Assembly (NCBI GenBank): GCA_032622095.1
Contig: CP136063.1
Span: 115,094,723-115,158,722, forward strand
DNA: 64,000 nt
Source: Siphonodentalium dalli
Taxonomy: Eukaryota > Mollusca > Scaphopoda > Gadilida > Siphonodentaliidae
Direction of reading: 5' to 3'
Positions 48,090 to 59,892 of the stretch are shown here, in pieces (position 1 is the first letter of the stretch; the number at the start of each line of letters is the position of its first letter). The notes beneath the pieces are model-generated. The model saw nothing but the letters and a program-made list of their open reading frames with translations, ran no database searches and was not told the DNA's origin. The translations under genes and the position numbers were made by a program.

Positions 48090-50110
48090 GGGTTGCATGT
48101 AGATGGGAAACGAGTAATTTTGGGGTCATTTGGCCCAAAAACATGGCCGCCAGCAGCCATCTTGGATTTTACTCTTTGTATGACTAAATCCTTTAGCACG
48201 TGCTGCAGGTCGTACCTTTAGTCTGATCATCATAAAATTTGTCATGAATGTTAATAATGACATGTAGATGGGAACGAGTCATTTTGGGGTCATTCGGCCA
48301 AAAAACATGGCCGCCAGCAGGCATCTTTGATTTTACTCTTTGTATGACTAAATCCTTTAGCGCGGGCTACAGGTCGTACCTTTAGTCTGATCATCATAAA
48401 ATTTGTCATGGCTGTTGAAATTGGAATGTAGATGGGAACGAGTCATTTTGGGGTCATTCGGACAAAAAACATGGCCGCCAGCGGCCATCTTGGATTTCAA
48501 AATTTAATCCATTAGCACGGGCCACAGGTCGTACTGTTCGTCTGATCATCATGAAATTTGTCATGGATGTTAATATTGACATGTAGATGGGAACGAGTAA
48601 TTTTGGGGTCATTCGGCCAAAAAACATGGCGGCCAGCAGCCATCTTGGATTTTACTCTTTGTATGACTAAATTCTTTAGCACGAGCTACAGGTCGTACCT
48701 TTAGTCTGATCATCATCAAATTTGTCATGGATGTTAATATTGACATGTAGATGGGAACGAGTAATTTTGGGGTCATTTGGCCCAAAAACATGGCCACCAG
48801 CAGCCATCTTGGATGTTACTCTTTGTATGACTAAATCCTTTAGCACGGGCTGCAGATCGTACCTTTAGTCTGATCATCATAAAATTTGTCATGAATGTTA
48901 ATAATGATATGTAGATGGGAACGAGTCATTTTGGGGTCATTCGGCCAAAAAACATGGCCGCCAGCAGGCATCTTTGATTTTACTCTTTGTATGACTAAAT
49001 CCTTTAGCACGGGCTACAGGTCGTACCTTTAGTCTGATCGTCATAAAATTTGTCATGGCTGTTGAAATTGGAATGTAGATGGGAACGAGTCATTTTGGGG
49101 TCATTCGGACAAAAAACATGGCCACCAGCGGCCATCTTGGATTTCAAAATTCAATACATTAGCACGGGCCACAGGTCGTACTGTTTGTCTGATCATCATG
49201 AAATTTGTCATGGATGTTAACAATGACATGTAGATGGGAACGAGTAATTTTGGGGTCATTCGGCCAAAAAACATGGTCGCCAGCAGCCATCTTGGATTTT
49301 ACTCGTTGTATGACTAAATCCTTTAGCACGGGCTACAGGTTGTATCTTTAGTCTGATCATCATTAAATTTGTCATGAATGTTAATAATGACATGTAGATG
49401 GGAACGAGTCATTTTGGGGTCATTCGGCCAAAAAACATGGCCACCAGCAGCCATCTTTGATTTTACTCTTTGTATGTCTAAATCCTTTAGCACGGGCTAC
49501 AGGTCGTACCTTTAGTCTGATCATCATAAAATTTGTCATGGCTGTTGAAATTGGAATGTAGATGGAAACGAGTCATTTTGGGGTCATTCGGACAAAAAAC
49601 ATGGCCGCCAGCGGCCATCTTGGATTAAAAAAATTAATCCATTAGCATGGGCCACAGGTCATACTGTTAGTCTGATCATCATGAAATTTGTCATGGATGT
49701 TAATATTGACATGTAGATGGGAAAGAGTAATTTTGGGGTCATTTGGCCAAAAAACATGGCCGCCAGCAGCCATCTTGGATTTTACTCTTTGTATGACTAA
49801 ATCCTTTAGCATGGGCTACAGGTTGTATCTTTAGTCTGATCATCATTAAATTGTCATGAATGTTAATAATGACATGTAGATGAGAACGAGTCATTTTAGG
49901 GTCATTCGGTCAAAAAACATGGCCACCAGCAGCCATCTTGGATTTTACTCTTTGTATGACTAAATTTTTTAGCACGGGCTACAGGTCGTACCTTTAGTCT
50001 GAACGTCATAAAATTTGTCATGGATGTTAATGACATGTTGATGGGAACGACTCATTTTGGGGTCATTCGGTCGAAAACATGGCCGCCAGCAGCCATCTTG
50101 GATTTTACTT
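48090..50110 (+). repeat. 13-unit satellite, about 155-165 bp units with higher-order order
   Basis: The anchor ATGTAGATGGGAACGAGT recurs at about 48098, 48263, 48425, 48580, 48744, 48909, 49073, 49227, 49393, 49555, 49711, 49872 and 50034. Each unit contains CATGGCCGCCAGCAGCCATC, TTGGATTTTACTCTTTGTAT and TCTGATCATCATAAAATTTG. Three unit types, marked by GAATGTTAATAATGACATG, GGCTGTTGAAATTGGAATG and GGATGTTAATATTGACATG, follow each other in repeated order. No coding. Confidence 0.95.
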
Positions 50111-50384
50111 TTCTCTTCATGTCTATAAATTAGTATTAGACATTCAACTTTCCATATTCCTAATCGCTCCATTTGACTGTAATACATTAAATTATTCCCT
50201 TTCCAAGTTGAGCTACAGTGTCATTGACACTTTCATTTGTTATCACAAGAGCCAGCCACTTTCAATGCAATGGCTATTTAGGCATCTGTTATCAGACCCA
50301 ACACATCACAACCTAACATGTAACTACCAGAGAAAGCTGCACAACTGAGATCTATAAGGATATTTTGCAGAGAACACTTGATCA

Positions 50385-50790
50385 CTCTTGCTTGGATATT
50401 CTTGATTCTACATGTTAATACCTGTGTGCAGATTCTTGTCTTGCTTGGATATTCTTGATCCTCTTGCTTGGATATTCTTGATTCTACATGTTAATACCTG
50501 TGTGCAGATTCTTGTCTTGCTTGGATATTCTTGATCCCCTTGCTTGGATATTCTTGATTCTACATGTTAATACCTGTGTGCAGATTCTTGTCATGCTTGG
50601 ATAATCTTGATCCTACCTGTTCATACATATGTGAAGATTCTTGTCTTGCTTGGATATTCTTGATCCTCTTGATTGGATAATCTTGATTCTACATGTTTAA
50701 TAATACCTGTGTGCAGACTCTTTTCTTGCTTGGATAATATTGATTCTATCTGTTCATACCTGTGTGCAGATTGTTTTCTGCAGAATGTTC
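50385..50790 (+). repeat. Minisatellite CTTGCTTGGATATTCTTGAT
   Basis: Three near-identical 76-bp units (50388, 50463, 50540), then diverged ones, composed of CTTGCTTGGATATTCTTGAT, TACATGTTAATACCTGTG and TGCAGATTCTTGTC. Confidence 0.9.
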
Positions 50791-51115
50791 TTCTTTCTAC
50801 TCATCATTACTTAGGATGTACATGTATCTTGACAAGACTATGGCTTATGTATTTTCGCGTTCAAACTGAAAATAGCTTATCACTGTCGCCAAGGTATGGG
50901 TTAAACATCTGCCGATCGTGATCGGCCTCTCGTTAGTTATTAGCATTATTTGAATACAAAGCTACTAAACAACGAACATAAGATTAGCCATATTGCAAAG
51001 GTGTTAATTAACTACGGCTTACTCTTTGCACATCTGTGAGTTGTTTTTACTGCAAGGTGATTGTCAGTTTTGTCACTGATGGCAATAAAACACGGGAAAC
51101 ATCAGAGGTCGGCGT

Positions 51116-52550
51116 TTTAATGCATATCTAACAAAACATTTGAGTTGCTCTTTTTATCGAGCTTATATATCGTCGTGTGAGAATCAGATAGTTCTATCCA
51201 ACATTTATCATTTTGTTGAATCTATGTTGAAATTTCGAGACATGAATCGTTTTCAGTGTGTGTCGTCATGTTTTAAAATGTTAAAGCTAACTAAAATATT
51301 ATTATATCCGAAGTCTCAGTTCTAGAAACTCGCCAGTTTTATAATAAAAGACAAAAATGTGTTTAGAGATAGAACCCTTTTGCTTACGAAACCATCGTCT
51401 CTCTTCCGGATCAGAGTGCACATGGAGATAGAACTCTCTATAGCCTGAATTTTTCCTCTAATTTATGTAGGCCTATGTGGTTAAATTCGACAGCAGTTAA
51501 TCAAGCAATATGTTGTATTTTCTCTCGCTGTTTGTGAGGGGATTCTGTTAGAGTATATGAGCTAGCGGTCACTATTCTTTGCCATTTTGGGAAACGAATG
51601 GTTGTCTCTTTCAATTTAATGGGTAAGAATGCATATATAGGCCTGAAAATGGCGTGACGCGCAGAATAACTTTTCACATTTTCCAGGTTCACAAGCATTC
51701 ACACACCATGGAAATGAACGAAACAATATTTGATTTCTTATATTTACATATCAGAATGTTAACGAGGCAATAATGTGACATAAGTACTAGTATGGCACAG
51801 AAATATGAAGGATGGTGCCATTTTCGTTCAGTTCGTCTATTTGGCTCAAATGGGGAGTGTATTATCGACTAAAACATGTCAACGATATCATAACCGTCTA
51901 ATTAAATAGTTAGGTTAATGTGTAAGTAGATCCGTTGTCTGTCCTTGACGATGTGTGTGATTCTCATTATCTCATAGTTCTAACGCATGCCCAGGTCAAT
52001 CAAGTTACATACACTTAACGAAGAGCGGGCGCGAAACAAAAGGGGAGCAAACTTAATAAAAGCCCTTGGGCTTGTTGTTTAATCCCATTTCCAATCAATC
52101 GATTATTTATATTATTCTGTCTTACTGTCAAATGTTTGTCAAATGTTTAAATAACAATGTTTAAAAATGTTTAAAACAACAGCGCTTCCGCATTGAAATA
52201 GGAAAAACAGACACAAGTCTGGCAACTGTCATGTCCATTATAAAACACAACAACCGATCAAACTACATAAATTTTGTTCAAATTCATGTCGCTGCAATTC
52301 GATGTCTAAATTACGACGGGACTGACCTTACATGTACATGTAGTAATCTTAAGATGGAAGTTGAACAAATTGGATGTGCAACTTTTTCGACTGATAAAAA
52401 TAATGAACATCATATATAGGAGAAGTGGAAAATCGAACGACGAAATAAAACTTAGAAATAACCATATGTAGGCCTATGTGTGGCTATGTGCGAAACAATA
52501 GTTCGTACTTCGGATCACATTCATACATGAATTCATACATACCGCTGACC
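51116..52550. other. Interior of element X, no gene recognised
   Basis: Short ORFs at 51140-51325 and 52231-52419 have no recognised motif. It may be decayed transposase sequence. Confidence 0.35.
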
Positions 52551-53071
52551 TCTGATGTTTCCCGTGTTTTTATTGCCATCAGTGACAAAACTGACAATCA
52601 CCTTGCAGTAAAAACAACTCACAGATGTGCAATTAACAAGGAGATAGAGTAAGCCGTAGTTAATTAACACCTTTGCAGTATGGCTAATCTTATGTTCGTT
52701 TGTGTTCGTTGTTTAGTAGTTTTGTATTCAAATAATGCTAATAACTCAAAAAATAAGTGATCAAAGTTGGAAATAACACCACATACAGATAGAGTGGACC
52801 CACACGCACACACAAACCAAATTTCACCCTTTTATTCCGCTTTTTGGACCTGTGTTCGTTTATGTTCGTTTGTGTTCGTTGTTTAGTAGGACCCGACAAT
52901 ATTAGCCCTAACTTGGCCTAACGCCCTAAGGCCCCTATTAGTAGTATTAGTATTAATATAAATATACTAATAATTTAGGAATATAAAACTCAAAAATAAA
53001 TACACCAGCAATGGCAGCAAGGGTAAAACGCCAGAACTGGTTCCTACGACATACCCCTACAGATTATAATG

Positions 53072-53235
53072 GAACAAGTTCCAAGCAGACCCACCAGATA
53101 AATACCTGTTGTTTTCGAAACCATGCAGTGATGCACATAAAGTCACACTCAGAAGTATATGCAACTCTGTAACTAAGTTTTGCTCCGCAGATTTGCATGG
53201 AAATTCCCATTCAAAATTGGTCACTTGACCTCCCC
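53072..53235 (-). repeat. Inverted copy of repeat 32625-32770
   Basis: CCAGATAAATACCTGTTGTT, GCTCCGCAGATTTGCATGGA and TCACTTGACCTCCCCC match the 32-kb copy in reverse. An open minus-strand frame across it is not supported by the other copy. Confidence 0.65.
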
Positions 53236-53266
53236 CAGCACTGGCAGTACTGCCTACTACTGGTAA

Positions 53267-55145
53267 AGCCTGCCGCACACGATGCGATATTTGTTGCACG
53301 ATATTTGTCGCAGACCCTTGCGACATAAGATCTGTGTGCTCACACGGTATGATTTTAGTCATGGGACTTCTGTTTTTATCACTTACGATAGACCACCGCA
53401 CACGATGCGATCGGATCGTACGATATATACGTGGTATATAGGGTATAGGTCTACATTTGTAATTATTGCAGATATTAAATACTAATTTCCAATAAATATT
53501 AATATTACAAGTGTTTGTAGTTCTATAGACTATACCTGATTTAATTCCCCACACAAATTCACAAAAAGATATTATTTTGACACCAATTTGCTGTGTCCAG
53601 TCTAGGACAGGGCGATATTGGCCCCAAAAAATATCGCGATATTATGGTGACAACATCGCGATACACGATATTATCGCGATATTATTTTGGTACATTACAA
53701 TTGGTAAGTACAATGTACAATATATGCAATATTTCATGAATAAAGTTTGCACAATACATCCCTACGTTTTATTTACGATTTGTGGGTCATGAGAGGTCGA
53801 GTAAATGTGTATTGAACAATTATCAGTAACATTACAGTATACATATATATAATGACCACTCATCTGCAACAATTGGCAGTTTGCAATAACTTTGAAACAA
53901 AGGGATATAATCATATTACACGGCCCACGTGCGTTTTCGCATACAGTTTTTAGAGTTATATCCCTTTGACCACAGCGCTCAACACCATGCACACATTAAG
54001 CACCGCATTCGGTTTCAAATTTCCATTTTATTAATTCGTGAGGAATTGGTTGTTTGTGAGACTATTTATCAGTGGTAATTGGTAGTTGGTAGCACCGTGG
54101 GACTTCAATGTCCATATACGGCAGCCCTGATAATTAGCGTTGACAATGCCACAATGGGCAGTGCCGAGGCAAAAGCCGATGTGAAATGAATTTGCGTCGG
54201 CATTTTTTTAGCTGAGGAAAATAAATATAGACAATCATGTTCAATTAGTTTGTGAATTTGACATTTTTTGAAGCGATAGCAATGCCATGATCCGTACGGC
54301 ACATGTCCACAAAATTATTTTACTCGCAATTTGCACACATTGAGACGATCAGCTAGACTGAGTGTGGTCAATATAAAATCTGACATTGTAATTCGTCTCC
54401 AAGCAACCAGTTACGGTTGATAGAGCAAGCTGCACCAACTTGAAAGGAGGTCATTGTGCCAGTCGCATGCGCGCGACATACCAATCTCACAGTGTAGCCA
54501 AATGATGCTACTAGAATCTCTTTGATGTTTCCGACGAAGCATATCCAACTTGACAAGCACGTGCTCCGATGTTTTAAAACGTTTTCGACTGCGTATTTCC
54601 GGGAAGTTTGGGACTATTGTACTTACTCTAACTTCGATGTTTGTTGGGACCATGTGATGGGTTTCAACCTACATGGAGAATATTACAACTTGGGACGGTA
54701 TTACGATATTTTTATTTCAGACGATATTATTGACGTTATCAAAATTAAAACCGGCTATACCCGATATATCGTCATACCGCCCAGCACTAGTCCAGTCCAT
54801 GCACCCGTTTCAATTGTAGTTGTATTCTAGACAGAGGCATGAATGTATTCCGCCGTCCAAAATATCCCGCTACTCTGACTTTGAAGGACACTGTATGGAC
54901 GTCATGTTGTTGTGAAAGAAAACATGTGATCGCCACGTGATCAGATTAATAGTTGAATCTGATTGGCTACTACTTCAAATAAATCGTACGACTCGATCGT
55001 AGAAAATCTATTTTTATTTGATTCCTTGCGGGGCCGATTGTGCGACAAAATATCGTACGATTTTCCACCGCACACGCTGCGATTTGACCCGTAAGGGCCT
55101 GCGACAAATATCGTGCAACATTTATCGCATCGTGTGCAGCGGCCT
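53267..55145. mobile_element. Harbinger-like TIR element, split by a hAT
   Basis: Ends AGCCTGCCGCACACGATGCG and CGCATCGTGTGCAGCGGCCT lie between 3-bp TAA sites (53264-53266, 55146-55148), fitting PIF/Harbinger. The TIRs carry repeated CACACGATGCGA and ATATTTGTCGCA words and extend about 170 bases. The interior is occupied by the hAT element 53603-54789. Confidence 0.75.
53603..54789. mobile_element. hAT element, 1187 bp, nested in the Harbinger-like element
   Basis: TAGGACAGGGCGATAT at the left and the inverse of TAGTGCTGGGCGGTAT at the right, with the exact 8-bp duplication GTCCAGTC (53595-53602, 54790-54797). Subterminal words are ATCGCGATATT-type palindromes instead of the ACCGGTT of the other two hATs. 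No recognised transposase. Confidence 0.88.
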
Positions 55146-55475
55146 TAATGGTACCGTATCTTCAATTTTTAATTCTCTTCTACAGACAGTACAGTACAGA
55201 AAGCGTGTGGTATAAGGAAAACACTCAACACTGTGTGAACCCCACTAAGCCCACCGTGGATCACAACATTCGCAGTGGTTTTTCCATGGTGAACTTGAGT
55301 GGATCGGATTAAGATGAATAAACAAACGTCTGGGTGACTTGCCAGTGATCACCAGGAATCACCGCGAATCGCAGAGAATCATGCAAAATGCCGACATCTA
55401 CTTGTTCACTCCATAGTGGAAACCTTTTACTCTTTAATTTCAAACATATATACTAGTAGAGTGTATGCTGTACAT

Positions 55476-56639
55476 TTTTATGTTTACCCATACCATAGTA
55501 TGGTAAACATAGTGTCGTTGCCCGGATTTACCACTCGTCGTTCGTTCGTCCGTCTGTCTGTCTGTCCGTCTGTCTGTCTGTCCGTAGACACTTTACGAGT
55601 AATGCGATAACTCAAATTTGGTATGTGAGTTTCACAGCCCAAGATACAGATCGAGTTCGAATATGGGTTTGATCCGATTAATTTTAAAGGAGTTATGACC
55701 CTTTTCGAAAAAAAATTGAATTTTTTGTTTTTAATTTTTTTTTAACTTTTATAATAATACAAAAAATGTCATTGACATTGTCATTTGTTTTCATTTAGAT
55801 ATTGATGATTATGATAAAAAGATTTCCAATTTGTCCCTTTAATTTTTTTAAATAAGTTAAAAAAAATTGAAAAACTAACACCATTACAACTCTGCCAAGG
55901 GTACCCCGAATCACCACACCAAATTTGATTAAATCGGTCCAAAATCTTGTGTTATGTACTGGTAAATCTGTTTGGAGCAACATTAAATCTAATTCACCAA
56001 TTGCCTTTGGACTACTTAGCTATTGATAAGGCTATATTATTTTCTGATGTCTCTTATGCCAATGTGCAAATAATCTGATACATAAGGCTATGGCATCTAA
56101 TTTAAAATAAAGATTCAACAATAAACATCACATGATATTAACAGTAGACTTGGACATCTGTGCTGCAGAGTTATATCTTCAGATGGTCTGATATCATTAT
56201 AATTGTTATTGGTTCAATAGAGAGGTCAGTGTTCAACATAAACAATTCCTGTGATATTTTGACAGCTCTGCTATATAATTGATATTAATGGGTCAGTGGT
56301 GAGGTTGCTTATCTGTATACTAGGACACATTATTATTGTAAACTTAAATTGGACTCTCTTAACCCAAGTATTCCATGTCCAGTTCACACCTACACATTTA
56401 ACCCATGGGCTTGCTAGCTGTGGCGGTTTAGCATTGCAGATCCTTTACCAGTGCATTCTCTTATATAAATGCCACTGACCCATAAATTCCAATAATTTGT
56501 GTTATGTACATTTGTCTATAATAGTACATAACAGTATACTCTATAATTCAACACCAAAACTCTCATTTATCCGATCATATTAAATTTTTATCGCCAAGGG
56601 ATGGGTTAACATCTGCCGATCGTGATTGGCCTCTCGTTT
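55476..56639 (+). mobile_element. Helentron-like element (HINE type)
   Basis: 5' end TTTATGTTTACCCATACC with palindrome ATACCATAGTATGGTA, then a TCTG/TCCG microsatellite (about 55545-55585), then GACACTTTACGAGTAATGCG. 3' end (56593-56639) CGCCAAGGGATGGGTTAACA, hairpin GCCGATCGTGATTGGC, CTCTCGTT. Non-coding, about 1.16 kb. Confidence 0.8.
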
Positions 56640-56817
56640 TATATTACGGTTGATATTTTCAAAATGCCACAATGATTAATTAGTTACATGCCGGTATCAA
56701 TAAATAAACAATTTGTTATTATATGGATCGTTTGCATCCCTCGATCACTTATTTCGAACAAGCGCAAGTGGACCATCAAAAACTTTGTAATGTTTACATA
56801 TACATGTATATGTTATT

Positions 56818-57215
56818 GGCCCCAAAAAAAAATACCTTTGTTTCCGGTAGCCCGCCGTACACTTTTTATTTGCAAAATTAATTTTTCACAACTTTCCGTC
56901 ATTCTCCCAACTTGACATAATTCTTCCAGTTTCTATTAGTTTAAGTTGCTGACTTTAATTCAATGAGTCATTAGCCCAATTAACTTGCGCTCACAAACAC
57001 ACCAAACTGGGTTAGTGGGCCAACTGACATCCAGAAACGGGATGCCTCGAAAATTGTCAACTTTAACCGAAATAAAACAAAGTAAATTAGACTTATGGGC
57101 CATGCATGGGCATTGGGATATGTTTATTAACCCAATTAAATGTGTAGGATGTTGGTTAATAGAAATTAAATGACTTTGAACATATACCGGAAACAAAGGT
57201 ATTTTTTTTTAGGCC
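56818..57215. mobile_element. Small TIR element, about 400 bp
   Basis: AATACCTTTGTTTCCGGTA near the left end (56831-56849) is matched by TACCGGAAACAAAGGTATT at the right (57185-57203), bounded by GGCC on both sides and TTAT outside. Overlapping short ORFs on both strands inside are not convincing. Confidence 0.7.
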
Positions 57216-57531
57216 TTATCATTATGATTATAAGATAACATTGCAGACTTCATAATTAGCCTACATAAACATTCTCCGATTTAAGGCTTCATTCAACTAT
57301 ATTAACGGGGCAGACTTCTCTGGGGCCATCTTCGTATGGGACCGTCTTCACGCGGGGTCGACTTCTCCAGATACAGGGCTTGATTTAACTGGAATTGCTT
57401 CACAATTTGCGATGCAATTTCCAGTTTCTGCTCAGTGTTCTGCTAACCAATTTATGATGAAATGTCTTCGTAGGGAATGCTATACAAAATTTACCCAGTG
57501 TTGCAAAATGCTATAAAATTAAAAACATTAA

Positions 57532-57631
57532 NNNNNNNNNNNNNNNNNNNNNNNNNNNNNNNNNNNNNNNNNNNNNNNNNNNNNNNNNNNNNNNNNNNNN
57601 NNNNNNNNNNNNNNNNNNNNNNNNNNNNNNN
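57532..57631. other. Assembly gap, 100 N
   Basis: Exactly 100 unknown bases, a conventional placeholder. True distance is unknown, and reading frames across it are meaningless. Confidence 0.99.
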
Positions 57632-57639
57632 TATTGGGA

Positions 57640-59500
57640 TTCCCAACTTCGGAATTTAACCCATTTTAGGCCAGATTCTGGACTCTCCCTGTTAACATAG
57701 CTTTGGGCTGCTGTACTTATGCATGGGAATACAACCACTGAATCGGCGCATTATAGACTATATGCTTGCATGTTGAATGCAATGATATTCTTCAATTAAA
57801 TAATTATTTTATACGCTATTCTTATTATTCAACGTATAATCCTGTGATGATTGTAGGAATTGACCACTCTACCACACATGTATTTCGGGTTTGAAAACTA
57901 AACCCGACCCTACAACATTACAATGTGTTATGATCTAAATAACACATGTAGTGTACACACAAGATACTAGGTACAGTTATCTGTGGTCAGGTTGGCCTCA
58001 GAATGTTTTGATTATTTGGTCCCTTCTAATACTAAGTAAACCTTCGTGAAATTTTTAACTGCGCTGGCCCACCTGGGTTGGATAACCACTTGGTATGTAA
58101 ATATATTATAATGAACTCTAAAGACAAATAAACCACATAAACTTCAGTAAGTGAAATAATGTGTAATATAAATGTAGAACATGTCTGTTCTCTAATCTAT
58201 AAACATGTTTCTGGCACAAAGTTACTAATACTATAAAAGACAAAAGTGCTACAGTGTTACATACCCAATTATTAATGAACAGACATTCACATGGATCTCT
58301 ATCAGTCTCAATAGCATTTTCTTAGTAAAACATGACTGTCTTTCACTTGTGAAATAATGAGATATTATTTATTTATATGCGCTATTCTACAACCATTTAG
58401 CTATTGTTAATATTAAAATGATCCATCTAACCACGTACACTGCATATTGTAAAACAGGCAAGAAACAGTTTGATAAGTGTCTAGTCTGAAATACTTGGGT
58501 AATTTTGTACCAGAAAATGTAACCAAAGTTTCTTGTTAAACACATTCATTTCTTAATCCAGATTAGATAAAGATTTTGTAAATCGCTTTGCACAACGATA
58601 ATTGAAACTTCACCTGAGTTTAAATTAACTTAAATAATTCTTCAATCAGCTTTAACATTTTTCAAAATTCAATTTAGAAATGTCAGTTGAACGACATCAA
58701 TGATAAAATGAAAATGAATATATCTGATACATTTTGCATCGAAAGTCACTGCTACATCTGCCTCCATTAAATCCAATAAGATCGGAGTGGATCGTTCATA
58801 GGAAACTATATTAATACCACCAGTCAAAACACTTATAAGGACACACTTCCAATGGAAATGTATAGGACATACACTTTATGAAATACTGCATAACAAAAAG
58901 AGCTGAACTGTCTCAGCACAAGCAATACACTCATATGAGATTTTAAACATTTATCTAGAAAACCTCATCTCAACCTGGGCAGCATATCATTTTCCGGTGT
59001 GTCGGGGTGTGTTGTGTGTTTACAACTTCACTTTAACTAGCAACTTAAAAAAATATATAAAGTAAACACGAGTGCATTTCATGGATAAAAGCACATTAGG
59101 TTAGGGTTAGGGTTACACAAAGTCCAGTGCAAAGTCTGGAATAAATAATTAGATAAAATATTTTTTAATAGTTGTTTCACTGGTTGTGTCAGATGGTTGT
59201 GTTAGCTGGTTGTGTTGAGTTTTTCATGATAAATGTTTCTAATCTCATGAGTGTATTGCTTGTGCTCATAGTTCTAATTAATTAGTATTGAGTTTAACTG
59301 GTGGCGAAAGTACACCAAAGTTGGATGATGCTTGAAAAAACAGAATGGTCAAATTACGAATGACTGATAATTATTATATATGTTCATTCTAATTTAACCA
59401 TTCTCTGTTTCTCAACATCAGCCACCTTCACTGGACATTCTACACCCTGATGTTTTTGCCTATAATGGCTCTCCAGCTTGATAAATTTCATTCAAATGTG
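57640..59500. other. AT-rich intergenic sequence, no gene
   Basis: No exon or repeat partner found. About 59097-59115 contains a short GGTTAGGGTTAGGGTTA stretch, two to three telomere-type units. Confidence 0.4.
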
Positions 59501-59508
59501 ACTGGAAA

Positions 59509-59584
59509 GGGGGGGGGGGGGTCCCAAAACCATGAGTGGAAAAAAATAATTTTTTTGCACAAAGAGGGAGGGGGGGGGGGGGGT
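59509..59584. repeat. Two poly-G tracts
   Basis: G runs at about 59509-59520 and 59571-59583 with related flanks (GGGG..TCC/ TGGGTGTCC). Confidence 0.9.
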
Positions 59585-59737
59585 GGGTGTCCAAAGTGCT
59601 GCAAAAAAAGTCTGCTGAAACAAAGACAGTTGTTGATGATCTGATTTTTCTCTTCAGAATTAATGTTACACTTCCCAGTTTAAAAATAAAATTGTTATAA
59701 ACCAAAAAGGGGATTTCCCAAAATACGTCATACTGTC

Positions 59738-59839
59738 TGTTTTTATGTTTACCCATACCATAGTATGGTAAACATAGTGTCGTTGCCCGGATTGACCACT
59801 CGTCGTCCGTCCGTCTGTCTCTGTCTGTCTGTCTGTCTA

Positions 59840-59892
<53 letters not shown>

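Larger units (their letters stand above)
44191..50934 (+). mobile_element. Large Helentron-like element inserted in TIR of element X
   Basis: The 5' end is ATGTTTACCCATACCATAGT with palindrome ATACCATAGTATGGTA and CCACTCGTCGTT, but the usual GTCT microsatellite is missing. The 3' end (50889-50935) is CGCCAAGGTATGGGTTAAAC, hairpin GCCGATCGTGATCGGC, CTCTCGTTAG. The empty site can be read from the other TIR of X (52735-52755) and shows no duplication, as expected of Helentrons, which insert at T-T. Inside are the 2.6-kb foldback element (45403-47980), the satellite (48090-50110) and the minisatellite (50385-50790). It is non-autonomous as seen. Confidence 0.75.
39947..52893 (+). mobile_element. 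Outer long-TIR element X, split by two large insertions
   Basis: Its left terminus is the TACTAAAC target site (39947-39954) continuing at 44047-44190 (AACGAACACAAAGTGACAAA to GATCACTTAT). After a Helentron-like insertion it resumes at 50935-51115. The right TIR, 52551-52893, is the reverse complement of the joined left parts, including GTGATCAAAGTTGGAAATAA and CTAATAACTC across the insertion point. Joined TIRs are roughly 330 bases, and within them the phrase ACTACTAAACAACGAACA is repeated. The interior, 51115-52550, has no recognised transposase. Confidence 0.75.

Noticed and set aside
53057-53554. 165-codon minus-strand ORF
   Set aside because: It crosses a dispersed repeat and the Harbinger-like TIR border. 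The other copy of the repeat (32.6 kb) has stops in this frame.
57477-57738. ORFs across the N gap
   Set aside because: Unknown bases; reading frame not determinable.
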